DNA of 64,000 nt. It comes from Albidovulum sediminicola. Its GTDB lineage: Bacteria; Pseudomonadota; Alphaproteobacteria; Rhodobacterales; Rhodobacteraceae. Under the pieces are notes generated by a model, which did not search any database, had not been told where the DNA came from, and was given only the letters and a program-made list of their open reading frames with translations. Positions 7,865 through 17,094 of this stretch are shown here, in pieces. Each line of letters starts with the position of its first letter. Position 1 is the stretch's first letter. The DNA is taken from the NCBI RefSeq assembly GCF_025751575.1, contig NZ_JAOWLA010000005.1, forward strand, positions 62,001 to 126,000. The letters run 5' to 3'. The translations under genes and the position numbers were made by a program.

Positions 7865-9048
7865 CCGAACGCCCCTGCGGCCGCCGCCAACGCCGCCCCG
7901 GCGGCAAAGAGCCCCACCCAAGGTACGAAGACCGGCACGCGGAAGGGCGCATCGGGCGCGCGGCGCTTGATCAGGATCAGCGCCACATTGACCATTAGGA
8001 AAACCGTCAGCAGCACGGCAGAGGTCGCCTCTGCCAGCGCCACCACCGGCAGCGCCAGCGCGGCCCCGATCAGACCCGCGCCGACAAGCAAGGTCGCGCG
8101 GACCGGGGTGCCGAAACGCGGATGGGCGTGGTGAAAGGGTCGAAGCCAGCCCACGCGCCGCCCCAGGCCGAAAAGAACCCGCGCGGTCATGACGATCTGG
8201 GCGAGGACGCCGTTGGTCGCCGCCGCCACCGCGATCGCCGAGAGGAACACCGCGCTCCGCCCCGTCGCCGTTTCCCACAGAAGCGCCAGTGGCCGCTCGC
8301 TTTGCGCGACCAGCGCATGCGGTACGGCCCGGACGGCGGCCAGCGACACCGCGCCGTAAAGCACCGCCGTAATGACCAACGACAACAGGATGGCCCGTGG
8401 CAGGGTCCGGGCGGGGTCGCGCACTTCTTCGGCCATGTTCTCGATATTGTCGAAACCGATGAAGGCGAAGAAGCATAAGGAGATTGCGGCGGCCACGCCC
8501 GGCCAGTGCGGTGCGGCGGGCATGGTCCAGTCGGTGACCGGCTCCGCCAGGAAGCCGGCGCCCGCGACCACCAGCAGGCCCGCGACCTCGATCGCCGTCA
8601 AAACCGCGGCGAAGACCATGCTTTCCAGAACCCCCACCAGCGCGATCGCGACCAGTCCGAGCCCCATCGCGAGGATCAGCCAGGGCTCCGCGACCGGCAC
8701 CAGGGCGCCCAAATAGCCGACCCCACCGCGAAGGACGGCTGCCCCCGAAATCGTGCCCATCAGGACGATCGCCAGCCCGACCGCCAGCCCGATCGCGGTC
8801 GAGTTGAAGCCGCGTTCGACAAAGGCGACCTCCCCCGCCGCCTCGGGCATGCGCGTCGCAAGCTCGGCGTAGGAGAGCGCCGAGGGCACTGCGACAAGCC
8901 CCGCCATCAGAAAGGCGAGCGGCGCCCAGATACCCGAAAGCCCGATGACGGCGCCGACCAGAACATAGATCCCCGCACCGACGATCACGCCGACGCCATA
9001 AGCCGTCAGCAACCCAAGCCCAAGGCGGCGCTTCAGTTTTGCGGGCAT
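7861..9048 (-). CDS. APC-family amino acid permease
   Basis: 395-residue integral membrane transporter with about 11-12 hydrophobic segments. The start GLGLLTAYGVGVIVGAGIYV is the APC-superfamily first helix with the GxG substrate-site break, and FIGFDNIENMAEEVRDPARTLPRAI is the conserved loop after helix 6. It probably moves amino acids or related amines by proton symport or exchange; the substrate cannot be told from sequence. It is coupled to DUF2484 copy 1 by a 4-bp overlap. This transporter is not a usual member of the dcw cluster, so it looks like an insertion. Confidence 0.85.
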   Translation of the reverse strand: MPAKLKRRLGLGLLTAYGVGVIVGAGIYVLVGAVIGLSGIWAPLAFLMAGLVAVPSALSYAELATRMPEAAGEVAFVERGFNSTAIGLAVGLAIVLMGTISGAAVLRGGVGYLGALVPVAEPWLILAMGLGLVAIALVGVLESMVFAAVLTAIEVAGLLVVAGAGFLAEPVTDWTMPAAPHWPGVAAAISLCFFAFIGFDNIENMAEEVRDPARTLPRAILLSLVITAVLYGAVSLAAVRAVPHALVAQSERPLALLWETATGRSAVFLSAIAVAAATNGVLAQIVMTARVLFGLGRRVGWLRPFHHAHPRFGTPVRATLLVGAGLIGAALALPVVALAEATSAVLLTVFLMVNVALILIKRRAPDAPFRVPVFVPWVGLFAAGAALAAAAGAFG

Positions 9049-9135
9049 GGGGACGGACCGTGGTCGAGGCAGGTTGTCATGGCTGTTGATTAGTATGAGC
9101 CGATCAAGGGTGCAATGAATGCGCCGCCAAGTCGA

Positions 9136-10743
9136 TCAGGAAAGAGTGCCGCCCATCCCGTCGATGAACTCTTTCACCCAATGCGCAAGCTCGGGCACAT
9201 TTTCTTGCAGCGCGTCGATACCCTTATCCAGCTTGTTCGCGGCATCGGCCGCTTCGATCAACCTCTTCGCAAGGCTGACCTTGTTTGGTTTTGCGCCTTC
9301 GCCCGCTTCCGCCTTGTCGATGATAAAGGCACGCGCCGCCCTGGGCAGTGCCGCCGTCATGAAATACCAGGCGCTTTTTCTCGCATCCTCGCTGGATGAG
9401 GGATCGGAGATCACGGCCAATGCCTCAAAAGCCGCTCGTTTGAGCATGCCGTCCGAATCCAAATGCAATCCGAAGGCAGAGGTTATCAGCGTTCGCTTCC
9501 GCTCTGCCGACCACAGGTCGTAGCGAAGATCCGATTTGCGCTTCAATTGCTCCACGATCTCAGGGGAGGTCAGGCATATGTCCTCTGCACACCCCTCAAG
9601 ACCGGACAGAAAGCGCGTGACGTAGCTCTCGCCATAATATCCATCCGCGCGCGCGATGGTTTCCATCTCGGTCTTCGATGCCTCGATGGCCTTGAACAAT
9701 GTGTAGGGCTGGTCGGGATAGCGGCGCATGTCACGACGCAGCAGGTCGATGACGGGCTTGAAGGCAAGTTGCACTGACTGTCCAAAGTTCGCGGCCCGGA
9801 TCGCCTTGCAGCGCTTGTGGAAGTCGTCGATCAGCGACCTCACATCCCGGATGACGTCGGACATGTCGCGCGCTTCGACGGCGCTGGCGGTGAACTTGAC
9901 CTTTGCGTGGTCGAAGTCGATGCGCCAGGCGAACGGGTTTTCGCGGATGACGGCCGAGAGCTTGCCGAGGGCCTCCTGCTCCCGTCGCCATTCATCTTCG
10001 ATCTCGCGGATCTGCGCAGCAACCCCGTCCGGCCCCTGTTTCCATATATCCTCGGGGATAAGCGCCACGCGGCGCTGGAGGTCCCAGTCGAGTTGCTGGC
10101 CCGACAGCACCCCGTCCCACCAGCGGGTCCAGAAACCCCAACGGTCGGCGCCCTCGCGCGCCCAGATCGCGCGCATTTTTGCATCGGCAGAGGTGAACCA
10201 GTCGGGCGGATCGCCGGACCAAAGGGGCGCTTGCAAAGGATCCTCGCCGTTTTCGATCCGAATGGCATCTGTCCGCACCTGCACCCATAGCAAGGAGATG
10301 GCGGGGGCGGCGGCGCGGGCGGCGGCGTCGGCGTCGGCGAAGGCGGCGCGGGCGGAGGCGGCGGCGTCATCGGCGTAGGCGGCACGGGCGGCGGCGGCGG
10401 CGGCGGCGGCGGCGCGGGCGGCGACGTAGGCGGGGGCGGCGGCGTAGGCGGGGGCGGCGGCGCGGACGGCGGCGTAGGTGGGGGCGGCGCGGGCGGAGGC
10501 GCGAGCGGCGGCCTTGACCTCAGGGGTTGAATCTTTGCGCGCAACCCCTGAGGTTAGCAAAGCCCGCAGAAGTGGCAGCCATGTCAACTGACGTTCGCGT
10601 GCCCTTGTCGGTTGTTCGGCACCGAACAAAGGCAACACACCGCAAGCGATACGCTGCGCGATGGCGACCGCGTCGCCTTGGGGCCGGCCTCTCAGCCACG
10701 CCCTCAGGCTTTCCCCGTCCTTGATATCCGCTGCCTCAACCAT
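9136..10743 (-). CDS. Large Ala-rich protein of unknown function
   Basis: 535 residues; I do not recognise a characterised family. The N-terminus (1-75) looks helical and contains LTWLPLLRALLTSGVA. Residues about 78-148 are a low-complexity Ala/Arg/Tyr/Asp run. From about 151-260 comes a Trp-rich block (WTRWWDGVLSG; IPEDIWKQGPDGVAAQIREIE) resembling an uncharacterised module that I recall from other alphaproteobacterial proteins with Ala-rich N-termini. The C-terminal half is helical, charged and soluble. No signal peptide or membrane segment is seen. It starts 47 bp after murC, inside the cell-wall cluster where it is not normally found. Confidence 0.8.
   Translation of the reverse strand: MVEAADIKDGESLRAWLRGRPQGDAVAIAQRIACGVLPLFGAEQPTRARERQLTWLPLLRALLTSGVARKDSTPEVKAAARASARAAPTYAAVRAAAPAYAAAPAYVAARAAAAAAAAARAAYADDAAASARAAFADADAAARAAAPAISLLWVQVRTDAIRIENGEDPLQAPLWSGDPPDWFTSADAKMRAIWAREGADRWGFWTRWWDGVLSGQQLDWDLQRRVALIPEDIWKQGPDGVAAQIREIEDEWRREQEALGKLSAVIRENPFAWRIDFDHAKVKFTASAVEARDMSDVIRDVRSLIDDFHKRCKAIRAANFGQSVQLAFKPVIDLLRRDMRRYPDQPYTLFKAIEASKTEMETIARADGYYGESYVTRFLSGLEGCAEDICLTSPEIVEQLKRKSDLRYDLWSAERKRTLITSAFGLHLDSDGMLKRAAFEALAVISDPSSSEDARKSAWYFMTAALPRAARAFIIDKAEAGEGAKPNKVSLAKRLIEAADAANKLDKGIDALQENVPELAHWVKEFIDGMGGTLS
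10290..10515 (-). repeat. GC-only imperfect short tandem repeats coding an Ala-rich tract
   Basis: The plus strand is almost entirely GGCGGC/GGCGTA/GGCGCGG units in phase with codons, so repeat-length changes in multiples of three would keep the frame of the 9136-10743 gene open. It encodes roughly 70 residues, over half of them Ala. Such tracts are prone to slippage and to assembly error. Confidence 0.75.
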
Positions 10744-10790
10744 GCCGCAACGCTGGCCGAAAACCGGCGGTCACGCAAGGGGATAGGGCC

Positions 10791-12197
10791 TCAGCCCTTC
10801 AGCCGCTCCGGCAGGGCGTTGGCCCAGGTGCTGATGGTGCCGGCGCCGAGGCAGACGACCATGTCGCCGGGGCGGGCCTGTTCGCGGACCAGGCGCACAA
10901 GGTCGCCCTCATCCATGATCGCGCGGGCGTGGCGGTGGCCGTGGGCGATCAGCCCCGCGACCAGGTCATCGCGCGAGGCGCCGGGGATCGGGTCCTCGCC
11001 CGCCGCGTAGACTTCGGCGATGGCGACCACGTCGGCCTCGTTGAAGCAGGTGCAGAAGTCCTCGAAGAGGCTCGACAGGCGCGAGTAGCGGTGCGGCTGG
11101 TGGACGGCGATTACGCGACCCTTGGTCGCCTGGCGCGCGGCCTTCAGCACCGCCGCGATCTCCACCGGGTGGTGGCCGTAATCGTCGATGATGGTGACGC
11201 CGCCGACCTCGCCCACCTTGGTGAAGCGGCGGTTGACGCCGCCGAAGGCCGCGAGTGCCGCGCGGATCTCGTCCTTTTTCATGCCGAGGTGGCGCGCGAC
11301 CGCGACCGCGGCCAAAGCGTTCGAGACATTGTGGTCGCCCGGCATCGGCAGGGTGCAGCCCTCGATCACCGAACCCTCGCCCTCGCCCTGAAGCGCCACG
11401 TCGAAATGCGCGACCCCGTTTTCATAGGTCAGGTTCACCGCCCGCACGTCGGCCTGGGCGTTGAAGCCAAAGGTGACGACCCGGCGGTCCGCGATGCGCC
11501 CGACCAGCGCCTGCACCTCCGGGTGGTCGGTGCAGCAGACGGCCAGCCCGTAGAAGGGGATGTTGGAGACGAAGTCGTAAAACCCCTTGCGCAGGTTTTC
11601 GATCGTGCCCCAGTGCTCCATGTGCTCGGGGTCGATGTTGGTGACGATGGCGATGGTCGCGGGCAGGCGGTTGAAGCTGCCGTCGCTTTCGTCGGCCTCG
11701 ACCACCATCCATTCGCCAGCGCCCGCGCGCGCGTTTGATCCGTAAGCGTGGATGATGCCGCCGTTGATGACGGTCGGGTCGAAGCCGCCCTTGTCGAGAA
11801 GCGTTGCCACCATCGTGGTCGTGGTGGTCTTGCCATGCGTGCCCGCGACCGCGACGTTCGACCGCAGCCGCATCAACTCGGCCAGCATCTCGGCCCGGCG
11901 CACGACGGGCAGGCCGCGCTGGCGCGCCTCCTCCAACTCGGGGTTGCCACGCTTGATGGCGGAAGAGATGACGACAACGGCGGCCTCGCCGATGTTCTCG
12001 GCCTTCTGGCCTTCGAAGAAGGCGGCACCCAACCGGACGAGGCGGTCGGTGATCTTCGACGCCTTGGCGTCCGATCCCTGCACCCGGTAGCCCAGCGTCA
12101 TCAGGACCTCGGCGATGCCGGACATGCCGATGCCGCCGATGCCGATGAAGTGGATGGGGCCAAGCTCGCCGGGAAGTTTCGTCGCCGCTGCGTTCAT
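10791..12197 (-). CDS. murC: UDP-N-acetylmuramate--L-alanine ligase (MurC)
   Basis: Cytoplasmic Mur ligase that adds L-Ala to UDP-MurNAc, with ATP. The protein has 468 residues: N-terminal [18 protein letters not shown] (about 15-32), ATP loop [12 protein letters not shown] (near 118-129), substrate region EADESDGSF, and [12 protein letters not shown] in the C-terminal domain. I chose ATG at 12197, which overlaps the murG stop as ATGA; the 46 residues of upstream open frame are murG sequence in another frame. The downstream neighbour is the unknown Ala-rich gene rather than the usual DUF2484/murB. Confidence 0.97.
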   Translation of the reverse strand: MNAAATKLPGELGPIHFIGIGGIGMSGIAEVLMTLGYRVQGSDAKASKITDRLVRLGAAFFEGQKAENIGEAAVVVISSAIKRGNPELEEARQRGLPVVRRAEMLAELMRLRSNVAVAGTHGKTTTTTMVATLLDKGGFDPTVINGGIIHAYGSNARAGAGEWMVVEADESDGSFNRLPATIAIVTNIDPEHMEHWGTIENLRKGFYDFVSNIPFYGLAVCCTDHPEVQALVGRIADRRVVTFGFNAQADVRAVNLTYENGVAHFDVALQGEGEGSVIEGCTLPMPGDHNVSNALAAVAVARHLGMKKDEIRAALAAFGGVNRRFTKVGEVGGVTIIDDYGHHPVEIAAVLKAARQATKGRVIAVHQPHRYSRLSSLFEDFCTCFNEADVVAIAEVYAAGEDPIPGASRDDLVAGLIAHGHRHARAIMDEGDLVRLVREQARPGDMVVCLGAGTISTWANALPERLKG

Positions 12198-13288
12198 CTG
12201 TTTTCTTTCGCTGCCAGAGCCTCGACCATGACGGCAAGCCGCCCGGTCGCGTCCGGGATGCCGTAGGCAAGGGCCCCATGGGCCATCTTCACCGCGGCAC
12301 CGGGGTTTTCGAGGATCGCGGCGACATGGCTGCAAAGCGTGGCGGCGTCAAGCTTCGATTCCGGAATCAGCACCGCCGCATCCGCCGCTGCAAGGCCATG
12401 GGCATTCGCCGTCTGGTGATCACCGGCCGCCGCCGCGAAGGGGATGAGGATCGAGGGGCGTCCGATGACCGAGATATCGGCGATCGAGGAAGCACCGGAG
12501 CGGGAGATGACCAGTTGCGCCTCCGACAGGCGCCGGGGCACGTCGGCGAAGAAGGGCGCGACCTCGGCCGCGATCCCGGCGGCGGCATAGGCCGCCATGA
12601 CCCGGTCCGCGTCCTCGGGCCGGGCCTGGTGGGCGACGCGCAGGTGCCCGCGCTGCCGCGCCGGCAGCGCAGCGAGCGCGGCGGGCACCATATCGGAGAG
12701 GATGCGCGCGCCCTGGCTGCCGCCGATCACAAGCAGGCTCATCGGGTAGTCCCCCGGCGGGATATAAGGCGCGCCCGCGCGTTCGAGCACGGCCGCGCGA
12801 ACCGGGTTGCCGGTGTGGGTCGCGCTCACGCCCTCGGGCAGTTCCGTGGGCCAGGTGCCGCAAGCCACCTGATCGACGCGCAGCGCGAAAAGCCGGTTGA
12901 CCCGGCCCAGGACGCCGTTCTGTTCATGGATCATGCGCGGCAGACGCAGGATCGTCGCCGCCGCCAGCGCGGGGATCGTGGGGTAGCCGCCAAAACCCAC
13001 GACAACGGTTGGCCGGTCCCGGCGCAGGGCCCAGACCGCCGAAAGAATGCCGCCCGCGATGCGGAAGGGCGCGGCCAGCTTGGCGAGCGGGCCGCCGCGC
13101 GCGAAGGTGGCGGAGGCGACGGTCTCGATCTCGACCCCCTTGGGGAACCCCCCGACATAGCGCGCGCCGCGCTCGTCCGTCGAAAGCTTCACCCGCCAGC
13201 CCTGCGCCAGCATCGCCTCGGCCAGGGCCTGCGCGGGAAACATGTGGCCGCCGGTCCCGCCGGCGGCAATCAGCAAGAGCCGTCCCAT
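12194..13288 (-). CDS. murG: UDP-GlcNAc:undecaprenyl-PP-MurNAc-pentapeptide transferase (MurG)
   Basis: GT28 glycosyltransferase that makes lipid II from lipid I at the inner face of the membrane. The protein has 364 residues. The glycine-rich loop [19 protein letters not shown] (7-25) and a second Gly-rich loop, [14 protein letters not shown] (near 186), are present, and the UDP-GlcNAc site [12 protein letters not shown] lies near 260. ATG at 13288 starts one base after the ftsW stop codon region, and its end overlaps murC by 4 bp, so ftsW-murG-murC are one transcription unit. Confidence 0.97.
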   Translation of the reverse strand: MGRLLLIAAGGTGGHMFPAQALAEAMLAQGWRVKLSTDERGARYVGGFPKGVEIETVASATFARGGPLAKLAAPFRIAGGILSAVWALRRDRPTVVVGFGGYPTIPALAAATILRLPRMIHEQNGVLGRVNRLFALRVDQVACGTWPTELPEGVSATHTGNPVRAAVLERAGAPYIPPGDYPMSLLVIGGSQGARILSDMVPAALAALPARQRGHLRVAHQARPEDADRVMAAYAAAGIAAEVAPFFADVPRRLSEAQLVISRSGASSIADISVIGRPSILIPFAAAAGDHQTANAHGLAAADAAVLIPESKLDAATLCSHVAAILENPGAAVKMAHGALAYGIPDATGRLAVMVEALAAKENR

Positions 13289-13289
13289 A

Positions 13290-14456
13290 TCAGCGCCCCC
13301 GCCGTCCGATGATATCGCTGATGCGCCCTTGCGGCCGGCTGCGGGTGAAGGCCAGCAGCATGCCCACCGCGATCCCGCTCGCGATGACGGAGGAGCCGCC
13401 GTAGCTGACGAAGGGCAGCGTCATGCCCTTGGCGGGCAGAAGCCGCACCGCCACCCCCATGTTGATCAGCGCCTGCACCCCGAAGGCACAGGCCAGCCCC
13501 GTCCCGGCCAGCCGGATGAACGGATCGCGTTCACGCATCAGCCGGAAGAGGGAGCGCACCGTGATGAAGGCATAAAGGGTGATGATCATCAGGACCATGA
13601 TCAGCCCGTATTCCTCGGCCGCGACGGCAATGATGAAGTCGGTATGCGCGTCGGGAAGCGACCATTTCACCGTCCCCTCGCCCACGCCGACGCCGAAGAT
13701 GCCCCCCTCCTGGATCGCGTTCGTCGCGTAGCCGATCTGGGTGCGCGGGTCGATCTCGGACGACAGGAACCCGTCGATCCGGCGCGCGAAATGCTCGGAG
13801 GCGTTGTAGGCCGTCAGCCCGCCAGCCACGACCATCCCCGCGACGACGGTCAGAAGCAGGAAAGGTGCGCCGCCGACGAAATACATCACGCCCCAGGCGA
13901 AGAGCACAAGGCAGGCCTGACCGAAATCGGGCTGCATGGCAAGCAGCAGCACGATCACCAGCGTCAGGACGAAGGAATAAAGCCGCCCCGGCGGGCCGTT
14001 GATTTCCTGTGCGGCGGCCATAAGCCAGGCCGTCAGGATCACGTAGCCGGGCTTGAGGAACTCCGACGGCTGGAACGAGGCGAAGCCCAGCGAATACCAG
14101 CGCACCGCACCCTTGCCGAAGTCGGTTCCCAGGAACGGCAGGAACATCAGCGCGACGAAGGCGCCCAGAAAGCCCAGGACCCCAAGCCGGCGCACCATGT
14201 CGGGTGACATCATCGAAGTGATCATCATCGCCACGATGGCCGTGGCGCCAAAGACCGCCTGCCGCGACACGTAGTAGAAGGGATCGAGCCCGTTCTTCTC
14301 CGCCAGCGGGACAGAGGCCGCAAGTCCGAGAAGCAGGCCAAGGCCGAAAAGGGCGATCACTGCCCCCAGCGCCCAGCGGTCGATCGTGCGCCACCAGCGT
14401 GGAAGGATTGGCTCGCCCGCGCGCGCGGGCACGGAGCCGAAGACCATTTCAGTCAT
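13290..14456 (-). CDS. ftsW: Septal peptidoglycan polymerase FtsW
   Basis: SEDS-family membrane glycosyltransferase that polymerises septal peptidoglycan with its partner PBP. The protein has 388 residues and about ten membrane segments. Family marks include [19 protein letters not shown] (near 131), [16 protein letters not shown] (near 174; the Asp is the presumed catalytic residue) and [17 protein letters not shown] (near 341). It heads ftsW-murG-murC. The 192-bp gap above holds the rpoH terminator and then a GC-rich leader in which I saw no clear promoter. Confidence 0.96.
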   Translation of the reverse strand: MTEMVFGSVPARAGEPILPRWWRTIDRWALGAVIALFGLGLLLGLAASVPLAEKNGLDPFYYVSRQAVFGATAIVAMMITSMMSPDMVRRLGVLGFLGAFVALMFLPFLGTDFGKGAVRWYSLGFASFQPSEFLKPGYVILTAWLMAAAQEINGPPGRLYSFVLTLVIVLLLAMQPDFGQACLVLFAWGVMYFVGGAPFLLLTVVAGMVVAGGLTAYNASEHFARRIDGFLSSEIDPRTQIGYATNAIQEGGIFGVGVGEGTVKWSLPDAHTDFIIAVAAEEYGLIMVLMIITLYAFITVRSLFRLMRERDPFIRLAGTGLACAFGVQALINMGVAVRLLPAKGMTLPFVSYGGSSVIASGIAVGMLLAFTRSRPQGRISDIIGRRGR

Positions 14457-14595
14457 GGGATACCGCCGTCTCTGCCTCTGTCCGCCCGTTTTCCGGGTCT
14501 GTGCGGAACTCTAGCGAAGGACCGGGCGAAAGGCCAGCAAAACTCGTGCGCGGAACCGCCGGGCGGCGGGGTTTTGCCGGGCCGGATCGGGCAGT

Positions 14596-14625
14596 AAAAA
14601 GCGGCCGCCCGAACCGGGGCGGCCG
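14596..14625 (-). terminator. Intrinsic terminator of rpoH
   Basis: Perfect 9-bp stem CGGCCGCCC/GGGCGGCCG (14602-14610 with 14617-14625) with a 6-nt loop, followed on the minus strand by TTTTT (14600-14596). It begins about 24 bp after the rpoH stop and should stop rpoH transcripts from entering ftsW. Confidence 0.85.
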
Positions 14626-14648
14626 TTTGTCTGGGTGGGTGCGAAACC

Positions 14649-15542
14649 TCAGTTCGCGGGCAGCATCCCCTGCTCGCGCGCCAGTTGCTTCATGCGGGTC
14701 TGGAGCTTTTCGAAGGCCCGCACCTCGATCTGACGGATCCGCTCGCGGCTGACGTCGTAGCGCGTCGAGAGGTCCTCTAGCGTCATCGGATCCTCGCGCA
14801 GGCGCCGCTCGATCAGGATGTCGCGCTCCCGCTCGTTGAGCGCTTCCATCGCGCGGTCCATCAGAGCGCGGCGCGCCTCAAGCTCCTCGGCCTCGGCATA
14901 GGCCCCGGCCTGGTCGGCGTCCTCGTCCTCCAGCCAGTCCTGCCACTGGCTGCCGCCGTCCTCCGCCCCGATCTGGGCGTTAAGCGAGGCGTCGGAGCCC
15001 GACAGGCGCCGGTTCATGTCGATGACCTCGTCCTCCGAAACATTGAGGTCGCGAGCGATCTGGGCGACGTTTTCGGGGCGCAGGTCGCCCTCCTCCAGCG
15101 CACCGATCTTCGACTTGGCCTTGCGCAGGTTGAAGAACAGCTTCTTCTGCGCCGAGGTCGTGCCGAGCTTCACCAGGCTCCAGGACCGCAGGATATATTC
15201 CTGGATCGAGGCGCGGATCCACCACATCGCATAGGTCGCGAGCCGGAAGCCCCTTTCGGGGTCGAAACGCTTGACCGCCTGCATCAGGCCCACATTCGCT
15301 TCCGAGATCACCTCGGCCTGGGGAAGCCCGTAGCCGCGGTAGCCCATCGCGATCTTCGCCGCGAGCCGCAGGTGAGAGGTCACGAGCTTGTGGGCGGCGG
15401 GCGCGTCCTCATGATCGGCCCAACGCTTGGCAAGCATGTATTCTTCTTCAGGCTCCAGCAGCGGGAACTTGCGGATTTCCTGCAAATAGCGGTTCAGGCC
15501 CTGTTCAGGACTGGGTGCGGGAAGATTGCTGTAACTCGTCAT
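14649..15542 (-). CDS. rpoH: RNA polymerase heat-shock sigma factor RpoH (sigma-32)
   Basis: 297-residue sigma-70-family factor that directs heat-shock and protein-quality genes. Region 2 holds HLRLAAKIAMGYRGYGLPQAE and YAMWWIRASIQEYILRSWS. The RpoH-specific box QKKLFFNLRK follows near residue 133. The C-terminal region 4 helix-turn-helix is LEDLSTRYDVSRERIRQIEV. ATG at 15542 has a GGGAG site upstream. A perfect alphaproteobacterial sigma-32 promoter lies 29-60 bp upstream, so the gene probably activates itself. A terminator follows. Confidence 0.95.
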   Translation of the reverse strand: MTSYSNLPAPSPEQGLNRYLQEIRKFPLLEPEEEYMLAKRWADHEDAPAAHKLVTSHLRLAAKIAMGYRGYGLPQAEVISEANVGLMQAVKRFDPERGFRLATYAMWWIRASIQEYILRSWSLVKLGTTSAQKKLFFNLRKAKSKIGALEEGDLRPENVAQIARDLNVSEDEVIDMNRRLSGSDASLNAQIGAEDGGSQWQDWLEDEDADQAGAYAEAEELEARRALMDRAMEALNERERDILIERRLREDPMTLEDLSTRYDVSRERIRQIEVRAFEKLQTRMKQLAREQGMLPAN

Positions 15543-15570
15543 ACTTACCCCGTTTCTCCCTTCGGACCCG

Positions 15571-15602
15571 CGAAAATAGGGCCGTCAGGGTTTGTGTTCA
15601 AG
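15571..15602 (-). promoter_or_regulatory. Sigma-32-type promoter of rpoH
   Basis: On the minus strand CTTG (15602-15599), 18 bp, then CCTATTTTCG (15580-15571). This fits the alphaproteobacterial RpoH consensus CTTG-N17/18-CYTATNTNNG at every fixed position. The implied transcription start is about 20-25 bp before the rpoH ATG. It suggests positive autoregulation. Confidence 0.75.
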
Positions 15603-15728
15603 CCGCCACAACCGCGCAGGCGCGCAGTCTGGCACTCCTCTTTGAACGCAAGATGAACATTCTTCCGTCGCGATACGAGATTTGTGACATTCCGCTCACG
15701 CGGTTGTCAGGACGGTTTCAGAACGATT

Positions 15729-16775
15729 TCAGGTCGGGCCTGCGCCCTGCAGGACGTCAAGCAGCGCGGCCATATCGGCCGGAAGCGGGCTTTCGAACTC
15801 CAGCCACTCCCCCGTGACCGGATGGGAAAATCCCAGCGCCGCGGCGTGGAGCGCCTGGCGGGGGAACAGGGCCGCGGCCTCCACCGCCGCCTCCCCGACC
15901 GCCTTGGGCGACAGCTTTCGCCGCCCGCCATAGGTCTGGTCGCCCACCAGCCCGTGACCGACATGGGCCATGTGCACGCGGATCTGATGCGTGCGCCCGG
16001 TTTCAAGCCAGCACTCCACCAGCGCTGCGGCCGGCGGCGCGCCGAAGCTCTCAAGCACCCTGACGCGCGTGACCGCGTGCCGCCCGCCTTGGAACAGCAC
16101 CGCCTGGCGCTGTCGGTCGGTCTTGTGGCGGGCAAGCTGGGTCGTGATCTTGAGGATGCCGCCGGGCTCGAAGCTCGTGCCCTTGACGCCATGCAGGCGC
16201 GGGTCGTTGGCGTCGGGCGCGCCCTGGACGATCGCCAGGTAGCGCCGCTTGACCGTGTGCTTTTCGAACTGCTTGGCAAGCCCGTGATGCGCGCGGTCCG
16301 ACTTGGCGACCACCAGAAGCCCGGTCGTATCCTTGTCGATGCGATGCACGATCCCCGGCCGCCGTTCGCCGCCGATGCCGGACAGCGTATCGCCGCAGTG
16401 ATGCAGAAGCGCGTTGACGAGCGTGCCGTCATAGGACCCCGGCGCAGGGTGGACGACCATGCCCGCGGGCTTGTCGATCACGATCAGGTCGGCGTCTTCC
16501 CAGACGACGCTCAGCGGGATGTCCTGTGCCCGCGTCTCGACCACCTCGGCCGGGCCCAGCGCGATCTCATAGACCTCGCCCTCCGCCACGCGGGCCTTCG
16601 GATTGTCCATGACTGCGCCGTCGCGGCGCACGGCGCCTTCGGCCAAGAGCTTCGCCAGGCGCGAGCGTGACAGCGCCGCTTCCTCTGGCACATCGCGGGT
16701 CAGCGCCTTATCAAGGCGGTCGGGCGGGTTTTCCCCGATCGTCACGCTCAGAATGCGGTCCGAAAGGTCAGACAT
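15729..16775 (-). CDS. rluD: 23S rRNA pseudouridine synthase, RluD-like
   Basis: RluA-family enzyme that isomerises uridines in 23S rRNA. The protein has 348 residues: an S4 RNA-binding domain (about 17-80, LSRSRLAKLLAEGAVRRDG) and then the catalytic domain. The catalytic Asp is in HRIDKDTTGLLVVAK, and DKPAGMVVHPAPG and LVNALLHHC are RluD-type signatures. I chose ATG at 16775; it shares the CATG palindrome with the ATG of the divergent gene at 16774. The RluD/RluC distinction is by overall pattern only. It lies upstream of rpoH, about 190 bp away, and on the same strand. Confidence 0.88.
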   Translation of the reverse strand: MSDLSDRILSVTIGENPPDRLDKALTRDVPEEAALSRSRLAKLLAEGAVRRDGAVMDNPKARVAEGEVYEIALGPAEVVETRAQDIPLSVVWEDADLIVIDKPAGMVVHPAPGSYDGTLVNALLHHCGDTLSGIGGERRPGIVHRIDKDTTGLLVVAKSDRAHHGLAKQFEKHTVKRRYLAIVQGAPDANDPRLHGVKGTSFEPGGILKITTQLARHKTDRQRQAVLFQGGRHAVTRVRVLESFGAPPAAALVECWLETGRTHQIRVHMAHVGHGLVGDQTYGGRRKLSPKAVGEAAVEAAALFPRQALHAAALGFSHPVTGEWLEFESPLPADMAALLDVLQGAGPT

Positions 16776-17094
16776 GAACGATGCTCCAGAGGCCGGGCCG
16801 GGTGTCAGCCCCGCCGATCTCAGATTTCTCAAGCGGCTTGTCACGGTCTTGGCCGGGACGATGATCCTTGGCCTCATAACGATCATGGCGCTGCTTGTCA
16901 TCCGCCTCCAGGCGGTCGAGCGTCCAGCCCCCGTCCTGCCGGAGGCGGTGAGCCTGCCCGAGGGCGTCACCCCCGAGGCAATCACCTTCGGGCGCGGCTG
17001 GTATGCGGTCGTGACCAGCGACGACCGCATCCTGATCTTCGATGCGGACAGCCATAAGATGCTGTCCGAAACCGCGATCACCCTGCCGCGCTAG
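16774..17094 (+). CDS. DUF6476-like small membrane protein
   Basis: 106 residues with a cytoplasmic N-terminus, one strong membrane segment near 26-48 ([21 protein letters not shown]) and a C-terminal domain carrying [20 protein letters not shown], which looks like a short beta repeat outside the membrane. The pattern [12 protein letters not shown] at the start of the segment matches DUF6476, which in Rhodobacteraceae is generally divergent from the RluA-family gene as here. Its ATG (16774) overlaps the rluD ATG by two bases. The 3' end overlaps the convergent fusion gene by 17 bp. Function unknown. Confidence 0.75.
   Translation: MNDAPEAGPGVSPADLRFLKRLVTVLAGTMILGLITIMALLVIRLQAVERPAPVLPEAVSLPEGVTPEAITFGRGWYAVVTSDDRILIFDADSHKMLSETAITLPR

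Noticed and set aside
7622-8476. 284-residue minus-strand frame
   Set aside because: Only its last 80 residues (from 7864) are the DUF2484 protein. The rest is the permease gene in another frame.
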